Shown: positions 1-9,525, numbered from the stretch's first letter. The stretch: 64,000 nt of DNA from Streptomyces hygroscopicus (GCF_026168105.1 NZ_LBMW01000001.1:186001-250000); one strand, 5' to 3'. Notes: a model not told the origin generated them from the letters alone. A program made the numbers and translations.

Positions 1-2451
1 GACCGGGGTGTTCTGATCGGAAGAGGCGCCGGAGACATCGACCAGGTGGCCGCTGTTGCGGGATTCGATGGTGTAGGTGCCGTTGTCCGAGGGGGTTATG
101 GCCCATTGTTGGTTGCTGCCGCCGTTGGGCTTCCACAGCTCCAGTTGCGTACCGGGCAACGTGCTGTACTTGTCGACGTCCAAGGCCTTGGCGCTCCCCA
201 CGCCTGTGATGGTGTAGTAGCCGTCGGCGTTGGAGGTCAGCGTCCACTGCTGGTTCGTGCCCTGGGTGGCCGGGTACTGGATGACGGGCGTCCCGTCCTT
301 GGTGCCCTCGCCGCTGGCGTCGAGCAGCATGTGACTCTTGGCGTTGACGAGGTTGTACGTCCCGTTCAGGCTCGGCGTCGCGCCGGCCGTGATGGACAGG
401 TTGGAGTACTGGACTCCGTAGTACCCCCTGGTGGTGGAGTTCCACACGGTGCCGAGCCCGATCTGTCCGGCGCCGTAGGTGTTGTCGCTGAGGTTGGCGA
501 CCTGGGTGCCGTCGACCTTCGCGGTGATGGTGCTGCCCTGGAAGGTGAGCGAGAGCTTGTGCCAGGTGTTGGTGCCTGGTGCCGTGGCGAGCTTGCCGCT
601 CGCGCCGGGCAGCGTGGTGAAGTTCCACGACTGGTCGCTCTTCTGCAGTGACCACTTGCCCGCCGTGTCCAGTGTCAGGTGGTAGGCGCTGAGACCGTTG
701 TTGTTCTGGTTCTGCCAGCCGACGCGGCCCAGCAGGTCGGCTCCGCCGCCCGACTGCTCCAGCAACACATCGGCGGAGACGGTGTAGTTGGACCAGTTGA
801 CGTCGCCCATCAGGGTGTAGGGCTGGTTCTTGGATTCGCCGGTCCACTGGATCGGCGAGGTGGTGGTCATCTGGCGCAGGCACTGGCCACCGCGTCCACC
901 GCCGCAGGGCGCCGCCTCGAAGGCGCCGTTCATGGCGGCGAAGTACTTGGCCTCCGTACCAGTGGCGTAGCCGGCGAAGGTGTCGGAGTACGGAAGCTTG
1001 AGCACGGAGCGCTGCGGGCCCGTGGTGGTACCGGGCGTCTGGCCGGTCGTGGTGGTGACCGTGTAGAGGTGCTTGGGCTGCAGGGTGAACCGGTACGTGC
1101 CGCCGGAGGCCGCCAGGTCCGGTGCTGCCACCATGCGCGGGTGGTCGGTACTCAGGTCAGTGGTCCAGACGTGCAGCCTGCCGCCGCGCAGACCGCCCGC
1201 GGCGGTCAGGGAGATGGTCTGGTCCGCGGTGGCATCCATTGTCTCGAAGACCGTGCTCCAGGCCGACTTGTCCGGGGCCGCGTAGCTCACGTAGCTGCCG
1301 TTGGCCCGGTCGCCGCCGAGATAGCCGCTGGCGGTGTCCAGGTACTTCCAGCCTGGGGAGGTGAACTGGCTGGTCTGAGCCATGACCCACGCGCTGCGGC
1401 CGACGTTGTACGCCCCGGACCAGGGCTGGTTGGCCTGGATCAGGCCAACTCCGTTGTAGTCGAGATTGGGGGTGATCGAGGCCACGAGCGGCCAGTTGAT
1501 GTAGGCGGTCGTCTTGCCGTCCAGGTACCCGCGGTTGATACCGCGGGCCATCGCGGTGGCTCCGGCGTCCGCGTCGTCCGAGCCGTTCTCGCTCGACCAC
1601 AACTGCTTGCCCGACGCTTGCGCGTGGTCGGAGGCGGAGCAGCTCTTCTGGTCGGATCGGTAGCGGCAGGTGTAGTGCGCACCGATGATGTCCACGGCCG
1701 AGGCCAGCGCGGGCCGGCTCACGATGTCGTCGGCGATCGCCCAGTCGTTGTCGGCGCCCACGATCTTCGTGCGATAGCCCTTTTTCGCGAGGGCGGCGTG
1801 CAGGGCCTCGTACCAGGCTGGGCTCTGCCCGCTGTCGTACCTCTCGTTCCAGCCGCCGAGGTAGTCGATCGCGAAGTGCTGCTGCTTGGCGCAGTCGAGC
1901 CAGCTCATCAGGTAGTCCACCGTGGACGGCGAGCTGGTGGACCAGAAGTTGTGGCCGCCGAGGAAGCCCGGGGCGCCCCACGCGAGGGCGTACAGCTTGA
2001 TCGCCGGGTTGCGCAGCTTGGCCTGCTGCATCAGCCACCACTCGTAGCCGTTGCCGGCGGTGCAGTTGATGTTGCCGGGTGAGTGTTCGATGCTGGACTC
2101 GGCGCCGTCGGTGGAGTTGGTGTCGCCACCGATCTCCACCTTGAGGATGTGCAGGGAGGCGCCGTAGCCGGGCTTGAAGAGGTAGTCGAGGATCTGACTG
2201 CGCTGCGGCTCGGGATAGTCGATGAGAAGGCGCGAGTTGCCGCCGCCACCGCTGATGGCTCCGACGCCGTCGAAGGTGCGGCCCGCCGAGTTCCCGTCGA
2301 CAGCGATCGAAGTGGTTGCGGCCGCGGCGTGGGCGCGGGTTGGCGCCAAGCCGGTGACCAGCGCCAGGCACAGCGCAAGGACTGCCGCTGCGGCCGTCCA
2401 GTGGCGTCGGGCTCTCAAACGCACGGGATGTGGGTGCGTTGTGGTGTACAC
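1..2451 (-). CDS. GH59-type (galactosylceramidase-like) secreted glycosidase with lectin domain, partial
   Basis: The reading frame is open from a GTG at 2451 to the left window edge, so the C-terminus is missing and at least 817 residues are visible. A GGAAGGA ribosome-binding site lies 8 nt before the GTG. Residues about 10-45 look like a signal peptide (Arg-rich start, then Ala/Leu core and AHAAA). The catalytic part follows a GH59 pattern: a GGWNER motif puts the probable acid/base Glu near residue 203, and a LWSSENG motif puts the nucleophile near residue 288. After this comes a concanavalin-like beta-sandwich region, then ricin-type QxW repeats (NQQW twice). Family knowledge: GH59 enzymes remove galactose from galactolipids or related beta-galactosides. 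It is divergently placed from another lectin-bearing secreted protein across a long regulatory gap. The exact substrate is unknown; GH30 is the nearest alternative. Confidence 0.8.
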   Translation of the reverse strand, partial: MYTTTHPHPVRLRARRHWTAAAAVLALCLALVTGLAPTRAHAAAATTSIAVDGNSAGRTFDGVGAISGGGGNSRLLIDYPEPQRSQILDYLFKPGYGASLHILKVEIGGDTNSTDGAESSIEHSPGNINCTAGNGYEWWLMQQAKLRNPAIKLYALAWGAPGFLGGHNFWSTSSPSTVDYLMSWLDCAKQQHFAIDYLGGWNERYDSGQSPAWYEALHAALAKKGYRTKIVGADNDWAIADDIVSRPALASAVDIIGAHYTCRYRSDQKSCSASDHAQASGKQLWSSENGSDDADAGATAMARGINRGYLDGKTTAYINWPLVASITPNLDYNGVGLIQANQPWSGAYNVGRSAWVMAQTSQFTSPGWKYLDTASGYLGGDRANGSYVSYAAPDKSAWSTVFETMDATADQTISLTAAGGLRGGRLHVWTTDLSTDHPRMVAAPDLAASGGTYRFTLQPKHLYTVTTTTGQTPGTTTGPQRSVLKLPYSDTFAGYATGTEAKYFAAMNGAFEAAPCGGGRGGQCLRQMTTTSPIQWTGESKNQPYTLMGDVNWSNYTVSADVLLEQSGGGADLLGRVGWQNQNNNGLSAYHLTLDTAGKWSLQKSDQSWNFTTLPGASGKLATAPGTNTWHKLSLTFQGSTITAKVDGTQVANLSDNTYGAGQIGLGTVWNSTTRGYYGVQYSNLSITAGATPSLNGTYNLVNAKSHMLLDASGEGTKDGTPVIQYPATQGTNQQWTLTSNADGYYTITGVGSAKALDVDKYSTLPGTQLELWKPNGGSNQQWAITPSDNGTYTIESRNSGHLVDVSGASSDQNTPV

Positions 2452-3184
2452 CAGGGTCGTCCTTCCTGAGAGAGGTACTTCAGGTCGCCGAACGGTCGCG
2501 TTCGGCGGTCTGGAAGACCGGAGTGGCCACCGTCGCTGTCGGGGTCTTCTGGATCACGTGTACGTGGGCACACGGATAAGTGCCCACTCCTGGCGGCGCG
2601 GTGGTCGGCGTGCGGGAGGCGCGCAGGTCTCCAGGTCGTCATGAGCGGTCCCGTCAAGTGCTTCCGGGGGGGAATGACGATGCATTTTGTGACCGAACAC
2701 CGGGTGAAAGTCAACTAGTTCGCACAAGATTCATCACAACCGTTCAGCCGCCTAGGGCGCGCAGGCCGCCCTCCCCTGCAGCCCGGCACCCGGTGGTCTT
2801 CACCGATCACCGACCACGTTCACCGATAGCCGACCACCGACCACCGTTTGCCGACACGCGCAGCCAGCAGGCAGCCGAATTCACCATTGCTCACGGTAAC
2901 GCAGCGCACCGAGCGTGCAGTTGGGTTGACAAGCGCCGGAACGCGACCCACCATCATCCAACAACTCTTTGAGCAAAACTGCTTGATTCTCATGGAAATC
3001 GAGCAGAGGTGAGCACACTTAGCCCCCTTCCGCACGCCGGTTCACCCTTGTCAAGCGCATGTCTCGCCACATGCCGGGTTCTTGTCGCGAACAGTTCGCG
3101 GCGAGAGGGGAACGGGCCTGTGCAGAAGCAAGCATCGAGCAGGGCCGGCGTACGGCCGTACGCCGGCATGAATCGGAGCGAGAG
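2452..3184. promoter_or_regulatory. Divergent regulatory gap with inverted and tandem repeats
   Basis: No gene is visible in these 730 bp between two divergent secreted-protein genes. Three structures stand out. At 2564-2587 there is a perfect inverted repeat GTGGGCAC-N8-GTGCCCAC, suited to a dimeric repressor of the GH59-type gene. At 2799-2838 a 20-bp unit is repeated in tandem with 17 of 20 positions identical. At 3144-3167 there is a perfect 24-bp palindrome only 17 bp before the ATG of the lectin gene, which could be an operator or a 5'-UTR hairpin. No matching regulator is recognisable next to it. Confidence 0.55.
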
Positions 3185-5050
3185 ATGCCATCTCCTGGAA
3201 GGCCCGCCGCAGCGCTGCTCGCCATGACTCTGGCATGCGCGGGCGGCCGCGCGCTGACGCCGACGGCGTCAGCGACGCCGTCGTCCACCACGTACACCGT
3301 CGCCGTCGGCGCGAAGGGGTCCTGGGACCAACCGGACGACACCCCGGCGAACGCCTACATCGACAAGAACGGCACGTTCTACTACCAGGAGGCCCACTCG
3401 CTCTACGGCGCGAGCGACGACCGCGCGTGGAGCTTCTACTCCGGCATCGACTTCGACACCGCCACTCGCAACGATGCGATCAGCGACGCGCAGAACCCCG
3501 GCAATTCCAACGACAAGAACAACGACACCACTTGGCGGTGCAACAACAGCCCCACCGGCCTCGAGGCCACCCACGCGCCCGCCGGGTCACGCTACTCGCA
3601 GAGGAACTTCTGCGACCTGGTCGGCGTGTGGGTCGATCCGGACACGGGCGACTGGTACGGGCTGATCCACAACGAGTTCACCCCGCAACCCTTCGGCGAC
3701 GGAGTCCACTTCGACGCCATCGACCACGCCGTCTCCACCGACCAGGGCAAGACATGGAAGATCAAGGACCACGTCATCACCTCGCCGTACAGCACCAAGC
3801 GGGGCGACAGCACGGCCTTTCCCAACCAGACGTTCTCCTATGGCGACGGCGACCAGCGACTGTTCGTCGACACGGCCTCGGGCTACTTCTACGTCTTCTA
3901 CGGATCCCGCCTGGTGGACAAGAACGGCGGCTGGAAAGCCTTTTACGCACACGTGGCCCGTGCGCCGATCTCGGCCAAGATGGCGCCCGGCTCTTGGCAG
4001 AAGTGGTACGACGGCTCGTGGTCGCAGCCCGGAGTTGGCGGCAGGGAAAGCAACATGGTGCCGGTGACCTCCGCCGACAGCACCGGCTACACGCCCGCGG
4101 CGAACGAATACGACCCCGCCGGCGCCGGCACGGTGGAGCAGCAGGTCGCGGCCGGCGAGACGCCCCCGACCTCGCCACTTTTTGCCATGGACATCACCTA
4201 CGACGCCTACCTGGGGCTGTACATCGGCGAGCCGCAGGCAGTCGACCAGAGCGGATCCGCGCCGCAGCAGTTCTACGCCACCGACAACCTCGCCACGCAG
4301 AAGTGGACGCTGATCGGCGACACGGGTAGCTACACCAACGCGTCGTGGTACCGCTGGTTCCTCGACGGCGCGAACAAGACCAGCTCCACCGTGGTCGGCA
4401 AGGGCTTCCGCTCCTACTGCTCCTATGGCTGTTCGGGAAACTCCGACTCCGAGTACATCAATGTCACGATCGGATCGTCCGCGCCGGCCACCTCGCCCTT
4501 CGACGCGGCCAGGACCTACCACATCGGCAGCGGAAGCGGCCGCATCCTCGCTCAGGTCCCCGGAAGCTCCGCCACCACCTCTCTGGCCGCCGCCACCGGA
4601 ACCGGCCTGGACGCCTGGACCATCACCTCCAACGGCGACGGTTCCTATCGCATCGCCAATGCCTGTACCGGACGGCTCCTCGGCGTCACCTCCCACTCCC
4701 CCGCGGGCCGGGCCTGGGGAACCAGACCCACCGTCAGGGGAGTTGGCGCGGGCGGCCCCGCCGTCGGGCAGCAGTGGTTCGTCCTCGCCAACACCTCCGC
4801 CGCCGACGGCACCCCCACCGGCACCTACCGGCTGGTCAACCGCTACAGCGGCCTGGCGATCGGTCTGTCCTCCGACGCCGCCCGGCTCGCCGAGACCACA
4901 CCGGCCCGCTTCTGGACGAGCACCACCGACAACTCCGTGGGGGGATCGCGGACCGCCGCCGATCAGACCCTGACCATGACCGCGGTCGGTGCGGACACCG
5001 GCAGTCCGAACGTCACACACACCCGAACCAGGGCCTGTTCGGAGCCGTGA
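3185..5050 (+). CDS. Secreted protein with C-terminal ricin-type lectin-like domain
   Basis: A 621-aa protein. I chose the ATG at 3185 because a GGAGCGAG ribosome-binding site precedes it and it begins a short signal peptide (Ala/Leu core, then an Ala-rich cleavage zone before ATPSSTTYTV). The central 400 residues contain repeated Asp/Gly/Trp-rich strands (for example VSTDQGKTW, a BNR/Asp-box-like motif), which suggests a beta-propeller of the sialidase/GH type. The C-terminal 150 residues resemble a ricin B-type trefoil (GSYRIANACTGRLLGV, YRLVNRYSGLAIGL). No catalytic residues can be assigned. It is divergent from the GH59-type gene and probably part of the same polysaccharide or glycolipid degradation function. 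Converges on the alpha/beta hydrolase gene. Confidence 0.7.
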   Translation: MPSPGRPAAALLAMTLACAGGRALTPTASATPSSTTYTVAVGAKGSWDQPDDTPANAYIDKNGTFYYQEAHSLYGASDDRAWSFYSGIDFDTATRNDAISDAQNPGNSNDKNNDTTWRCNNSPTGLEATHAPAGSRYSQRNFCDLVGVWVDPDTGDWYGLIHNEFTPQPFGDGVHFDAIDHAVSTDQGKTWKIKDHVITSPYSTKRGDSTAFPNQTFSYGDGDQRLFVDTASGYFYVFYGSRLVDKNGGWKAFYAHVARAPISAKMAPGSWQKWYDGSWSQPGVGGRESNMVPVTSADSTGYTPAANEYDPAGAGTVEQQVAAGETPPTSPLFAMDITYDAYLGLYIGEPQAVDQSGSAPQQFYATDNLATQKWTLIGDTGSYTNASWYRWFLDGANKTSSTVVGKGFRSYCSYGCSGNSDSEYINVTIGSSAPATSPFDAARTYHIGSGSGRILAQVPGSSATTSLAAATGTGLDAWTITSNGDGSYRIANACTGRLLGVTSHSPAGRAWGTRPTVRGVGAGGPAVGQQWFVLANTSAADGTPTGTYRLVNRYSGLAIGLSSDAARLAETTPARFWTSTTDNSVGGSRTAADQTLTMTAVGADTGSPNVTHTRTRACSEP

Positions 5051-5220
5051 TCGATCTGATCTGGAGAAGGCCGATCAGGCCGTGAACCGGACGAAGCGCT
5101 GCAGCCCGGCGCTCGGCCGGTGTCGGCCCGGCGGGGCCTGGCCCATCTGGGCGCGCAGCCTCAATCCGGGGCCGCGATAGCGGCGCCCGACTCGCAAGCC
5201 GGACGCCGACACCACTTACG

Positions 5221-5985
5221 TCAGGCCGGAGACGTGACCGCTCGGCCGAGGTGCCGGGCGAAGAACCGGACCGCGCTGTCGGCCTCGAACCGGGGCACCT
5301 CCTTGTGCCTGCCCGCGTTGGCGTGCAACGTCTTCTCCTTCGAGGCGAAGGCGTCGAACAACGCGAGACCGGACTGGCGCGAGATGTGCTCGTCGTCCCA
5401 CTGGAGCACGAACTCGATCGGGATGGTGATCTGCTTCGCCGTCTCGGCCAGGCGATCGGGCCAGTGGAGGCCGAAGACCGCGGCGGTGATCCTGGGTTCG
5501 ATCGCCGTCAGCGGCACCCCGATCGCGGTGCCCATGTTCAGACCGAAGTAGCCGACCGGCCCTTCGGCGCCGATCTCCGGAAGTTCCTGGAGAGCGTCCA
5601 GGGCCGCCTGCCACTCGGGCACGGCGCGCTCCGCCAGGTGGGCGTTGTAGCGGACGACGATCGGGCCTTCCGGCTCGCCCGCCGACCTCGCCCGGTACAG
5701 CGCGGCGATCTCCTGCTCGTCGTGCTCCGTGCGCGGCCGGCCGCCGTGACCGGGCGCGTCGATGGTGGCGACATGGAAACCGCAGCCGGTCACGAGGCGG
5801 TGTGCACGGCCCACCATGCCCGGCCACTTCTTGTGCGTGCCGCCTCCGTGACCCATCAGCACCAGAGGTGCACGATCGGCTCCGGAAGCCGGCGACCAGA
5901 GAGCGCCGGTGACCTCGCCCACGGTGAAGTCCCGTTCGACGACACCGTCCGACGATGTCTTTGCGGTGAAATCCACAGAATGCAT
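5221..5985 (-). CDS. Alpha/beta hydrolase-fold protein with Asn at the nucleophile position
   Basis: A 254-aa protein with an alpha/beta hydrolase fold: PLVLMGHGGGTHK is the oxyanion-loop region, DAPGHGG follows, and a C-terminal His is plausible in NAGRHKE. The start at 5985 has an AAAGG site 9 nt upstream. The nucleophile elbow reads GYFGLNMGTAIG, so the expected Ser of G-x-S-x-G is Asn (codon AAC at about 5541-5543). By family rules this would abolish ordinary serine-hydrolase activity, so the protein may be a non-hydrolytic or decayed member. Relatives are annotated as dienelactone-hydrolase-like or S9 peptidase-like proteins. It stands alone between the lectin gene (convergent) and the sigma-factor gene. 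Confidence 0.75.
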   Translation of the reverse strand: MHSVDFTAKTSSDGVVERDFTVGEVTGALWSPASGADRAPLVLMGHGGGTHKKWPGMVGRAHRLVTGCGFHVATIDAPGHGGRPRTEHDEQEIAALYRARSAGEPEGPIVVRYNAHLAERAVPEWQAALDALQELPEIGAEGPVGYFGLNMGTAIGVPLTAIEPRITAAVFGLHWPDRLAETAKQITIPIEFVLQWDDEHISRQSGLALFDAFASKEKTLHANAGRHKEVPRFEADSAVRFFARHLGRAVTSPA

Positions 5986-6230
5986 TGGTTGTTGCCTTTC
6001 GGGAGTGCCTTTTGTTGTGGCGCTCCCGACGACCCTTACGTCAATCGCCCGACCGTGACGAAAAGAGGGAGCACCCACAGGGATACAGCGTTCATGGGTC
6101 TCACCTCCTCGGACGATGTCGCGGCCGACTGAAAGCTACCAGCCCTAGCATCTTCCCGCCCAACCCTTTTTCCCTGGCAAAACCGGCTGGGGCAACGGGT
6201 CGCGGACAGTGCGTTGGGCGGCGAAACCGG

Positions 6231-8516
6231 TCAGTCGGCGAAGTCCTGAGTCAGCCAGAGGTTTCCGGAGCTTCCGTGCAGCACATTGATGCCGATGTGG
6301 TGGAAGTCCGGGTTGAGGATGTTGCGGCGATGGCCGTCGTTCGGCGGTTGTTCGGCGAGCATCGACTTGGTCAGGCCGACGGCCCGGGAGGCGAGATCGG
6401 CGGTGGTGTGGGCGAGGGACCCGTCGGTGCCTATGTTCTCGCCGGCCGCTCCCCAGCGGACGCCGGCCACGGTTTCCCGGTCGCCGAGTTGGGCCTCGCC
6501 GGGACACTCGTGCTGCAGGCCGCACCCCGTGGCCATGGTCCGGTTGTGCGCTCCCGAGCTCGATTCCAGGCCGGTGCTGGTCTCGAGGGGAGCCATGTTG
6601 TGGGCCGCGCGGGCCTGGTTGATGACTGAGAGGACTTCTGCAGCGGCTGCAGCCTCGGAGCCGGCGACGGCCGAATCAGCCCTGTGGCCAGGGACCGTGG
6701 TCCGGGGGATGGAAGCGGGCGTATGTCTCGTACGACTGGGAGCCGCGGTGGGCTCGTGGGGTGTCGTCGCTGCGGGCGTCGGCGTGGGTGCCGTAGTGGT
6801 TGCGGGCGCGGGCGTGGTGGTGTGCGGCTCGGTGCTGCCGGCGTCGTCCGGCGCCGAAAGGCCGGGCTGTCGGCCGGCCATCGGCTTTTCGCCGCCCGGG
6901 CCTGATGTCAGGGCTCCGATGCCGACCGCGGCGGTGAGGGTGGCAGTGAACGCGGCCGCCACCACCATCGGATTACCGGTGAACGAACCGAGCGAGCGCC
7001 CATTGCGGTGCCTGGAATTACGTCGGGTACGTCGGTGGGACACCGGGCCCGTATGGCCGGCCTCGGTCGCGGCGCTCGTCGTCTCGTAGCCGATGCCCGA
7101 CAGGACGAACGCCGTGTAACCGAGTGGCAGCGGAACCAGGGCAAGGTTGGCCAGCAGACCCTCCAAGGGGACCAGACCTGCGCTCGGACCCCCGCAGGAC
7201 CCACACCCGCGTACGTGCCGGGCCAGCCGCTTGCGCCACAGCCCTCCCGGTCTGCCGTCCCAAAGGTGGATGGTCCGCTCCAGGTCGGAGCAGCGGGGCG
7301 TGACGGCGAGCGCGCGCGCCACCACGCGCGCGATTTCGAGCTGCGACTTCATTCGGCTCACCCGGAGCGTGACGTGGTGCGCGTCCAGGCCGATCGCGGC
7401 CACCATCTCCGCCTGGGTCAGATGCCCGGCGGTGACCAGCCACCACAGCGAGAGCAGCTCCCGATCGTCCGCGTCCAGCCAGCGTGTCGCCTCGGCCGCC
7501 TCCCGCCGCTGCCCGGACAGTTGAAGCCGGTTCAGCGTCAGATCCACGAAGTCGGCGCCCGGGTCGGCCACGACCGCGAGCTCCTCCAGGACACGCGGCG
7601 GAGCAGGGTACGACTCACGGTGCGTGCGGATCTGGCTCATCGTCACCGCGACCAGCCAGGGCCGGAAAGCACTTCCGTCACAGAGCCCGGACAGGCCCCG
7701 CACGACACCCAGCATCGTCTCCTGAACCACGTCGTCCACGTCCGATGGTCCCGGCAAAGCCCGCCCGACGATGTTGTAGACGAGCGGCAGATACCGGCCC
7801 GCCAGCTCTTCCAGCGCCCCCTGCGCTCCCTGTCGCGCCGCCGACACCAGCTCCGCGTCCGCCGCTGGAAAGTTCATCTTCGCATTCCTTCCATCGACTC
7901 CAGTGCTGCCGTTCGTAAGAGAAGACCATGCAACAGCGGGTTCGGTCACAGAAACATCCCGGAGGGAAGCCGACGCACGCTCACGACCAGAGGCTGACGC
8001 CAAGTCGGATTCAAGGTCCCGGCGCTCCAGCTCCTGACGAAGCCGGATGAGCGCTCGGTGCAGAGTGCTCTTGACCGTTCCGGCCGGGATGCCGAGGGCG
8101 ATGGCCGTCTCCTCAGTGGACATCTGCTCCCAGTGTCGCACCACGACGACACTGCGCTGCCTCGGAGTGAGGACCTTCAAGGCGTCCATGAGCAGGGCAC
8201 GGACGGCGTGCTGCTCCGTGGGGTCGTCCACGGTCGTGTCCGGGAGCTGCTCGGTGGGTAACTCCGCCAACCTCCGTACCCGCCACCACTCGGTACGCGT
8301 GTTGATCATCACGCGGCGCAGATAGGCGTCCGCCAGGCGCTTGTCGGCGATGCCCTCCCAGCGGCCACAGGTACGCAGCAGCGCAGTCTGCAGCAGGTCC
8401 TCGGCATCGGCCGGGTCGGAAACCAGACGTCGGGCGGTGCGCAGCAGCGCGTCCTGCTGTGTACGTACGTACTCCTCGAAGTCCAGCACCTCGCCATGGT
8501 GCTCGCCCAGTTTCAT
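6231..8516 (-). CDS. Double ECF sigma factor fused to a membrane-anchored CAP/SCP domain
   Basis: A 761-aa open frame that joins two sigma factors. Residues 1-170 are a complete SigE-family ECF sigma (region 2 with DAEDLLQTALLRTCGRW, region 4 with LTPRQRSVVVVRHWEQMS). The frame then runs without a stop into a second sigma (from about residue 214, SAARQGAQGALEELAGRY; DVDDVVQETMLGV) followed by a Cys-containing segment (HVRGCGSCGG, zinc-finger anti-sigma-like), a transmembrane helix, a Thr/Pro/Ala-rich linker and a C-terminal CAP/SCP domain (HNRTMATGCG, NDGHRRNILNPDFHHIGI). A strong ribosome-binding site before an internal ATG at 7877 suggests the second sigma-CAP protein (548 aa, 6231-7877) is also made alone. 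Sigma proteins with such C-terminal extensions are known in actinobacteria (groups such as ECF52/53), where the extension is thought to control the sigma part. The double sigma is the odd part: either a true fusion or the loss of a stop codon. Confidence 0.7.
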   Translation of the reverse strand: MKLGEHHGEVLDFEEYVRTQQDALLRTARRLVSDPADAEDLLQTALLRTCGRWEGIADKRLADAYLRRVMINTRTEWWRVRRLAELPTEQLPDTTVDDPTEQHAVRALLMDALKVLTPRQRSVVVVRHWEQMSTEETAIALGIPAGTVKSTLHRALIRLRQELERRDLESDLASASGRERASASLRDVSVTEPAVAWSSLTNGSTGVDGRNAKMNFPAADAELVSAARQGAQGALEELAGRYLPLVYNIVGRALPGPSDVDDVVQETMLGVVRGLSGLCDGSAFRPWLVAVTMSQIRTHRESYPAPPRVLEELAVVADPGADFVDLTLNRLQLSGQRREAAEATRWLDADDRELLSLWWLVTAGHLTQAEMVAAIGLDAHHVTLRVSRMKSQLEIARVVARALAVTPRCSDLERTIHLWDGRPGGLWRKRLARHVRGCGSCGGPSAGLVPLEGLLANLALVPLPLGYTAFVLSGIGYETTSAATEAGHTGPVSHRRTRRNSRHRNGRSLGSFTGNPMVVAAAFTATLTAAVGIGALTSGPGGEKPMAGRQPGLSAPDDAGSTEPHTTTPAPATTTAPTPTPAATTPHEPTAAPSRTRHTPASIPRTTVPGHRADSAVAGSEAAAAAEVLSVINQARAAHNMAPLETSTGLESSSGAHNRTMATGCGLQHECPGEAQLGDRETVAGVRWGAAGENIGTDGSLAHTTADLASRAVGLTKSMLAEQPPNDGHRRNILNPDFHHIGINVLHGSSGNLWLTQDFAD
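7886..7892 (-). promoter_or_regulatory. Internal ribosome-binding site for the second sigma domain
   Basis: GGAAGGA lies 8 nt before an in-frame ATG at 7877-7875 inside the double-sigma reading frame. Its strength argues that the second sigma-CAP protein has its own start and that the upstream SigE-type gene simply lacks a stop codon between them. Confidence 0.6.
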
Positions 8517-8964
8517 GTGTGTGGTTCCTTACGTCGTAAGTGGGTTGGCATCGATCACTCATGACTCGAAAAGATCGAGGAATGCTGGTCGTGGTTGCAG
8601 AGTTCCTGCCCGTGGGTGCCTTCCATCCGGTTGACTCCCCAACGCCCCCGGAGCCGCAACGTATCGAGGGCGCCGGTCGGATGCGGTAGGAGAAATACCG
8701 GTCGCGTTCCATGGAATCCGGGCGATCGGCACCTGGCCACACGTGCCGAGCCCAACCCACCGTAGATTTCCCCACGGTTGTCGCGCTGCCAGGCAGGAAG
8801 TACGTGCTCTGCATCCCCCGGGATGCAGAGATGAAGACGTCCGTCACAGGTTGGTGCGCGTCGCTGGAAGCGAGTCCCGCTCGTGGCGGCCGGCCGCTGG
8901 GGGCAGGTGACCGGCCGCCACGAGCCTCGGGATGGTCAACAGTCGGACCCCGTGGAGTCCCGGC
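8517..8964. other. Intergenic stretch with two hairpins
   Basis: No gene seen in these 450 bp. It holds the promoter region of the sigma gene and two inverted repeats: 8807-8830 (11-bp arms, 2-nt spacer) and 8880-8924 (14-bp arms, see the separate terminator entry). Confidence 0.5.
8880..8924 (-). terminator. Hairpin terminator after the RsbW-like gene
   Basis: Perfect 14-bp GC-rich arms (8880-8893 and 8911-8924) with a 17-nt loop, starting about 40 bp past the stop codon of the ATPase gene at 8965. There is no U-tract, as is common in Streptomyces. Confidence 0.6.
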
Positions 8965-9525
8965 TCATACGCTCATCACCGCGCCGCGCTCCGCGAGCAT
9001 GCCGCGGTCGCTTGGCTCCACCTCTCGCGGCAGCTTTGCCGGTGGGGCCTTGCCCGCCTCGGCGGAGACTTGTCCCCGCGGCGAATCCGAAGCAATGTGC
9101 ACCCGTGCCCACACCGACTTCCCGTTCCCTGCAGCCGGGTATGTGTAACCCCAGGCCGCGCTCAGCCCGGCGACCAGCAGCAGGCCGCGCCCAGATTCCG
9201 CTTGGTCCGAGGGCTCCCTCAACACCGGGGGCCGGCGGTCCTGGTCATGGACGAGGATCAGCAGATGGTCGGGCATGAGCCTGAGGAGAAGTGAGCATCC
9301 GGGAACCTGCGGCCGGCCGGCGGATTCGTCTGGTCCGGAGTTCTGCTCAGGATGGGCGTGCAGCACGGCGTTGGCGATCAGCTCGTCAACGATCAGCAGC
9401 GCGTCATCCTTGACGGTGGCCGGAATCGGCCACCTCCCCAGCACGTCCTCTGCATGAAGACGGGCGTAACGAATCGCCGACGGCGTGGAAGCCAGGTCGA
9501 GCCGGTTGTGGGGCGGTTCCGGCAC
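8965..9525 (-). CDS. RsbW-like ATP-binding (HATPase_c_2) regulatory protein
   Basis: A 186-aa protein starting at a GTG with an AAGGAGG site 4 nt upstream. The Bergerat ATP-binding fold is visible: N-box DELIANAVLHA around residues 47-57, G1 box LVHDQDRRPP, and G2 region ESGRGLLLVAGLSAAWGY. Family: anti-sigma-factor kinases of the RsbW/SpoIIAB type, of which Streptomyces has dozens. The last 40 residues are a divergent Pro/Glu-rich tail with no recognisable domain. It lies among sigma factors and activators, but its target cannot be read from the sequence. Confidence 0.85.
   Translation of the reverse strand: MPEPPHNRLDLASTPSAIRYARLHAEDVLGRWPIPATVKDDALLIVDELIANAVLHAHPEQNSGPDESAGRPQVPGCSLLLRLMPDHLLILVHDQDRRPPVLREPSDQAESGRGLLLVAGLSAAWGYTYPAAGNGKSVWARVHIASDSPRGQVSAEAGKAPPAKLPREVEPSDRGMLAERGAVMSV

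Noticed and set aside
679..2082. Plus-strand and alternative minus-strand frames over the first 2.4 kb
   Set aside because: They are shadows of the GH59-type gene, which has signal peptide, catalytic motifs and ribosome-binding site in another frame.
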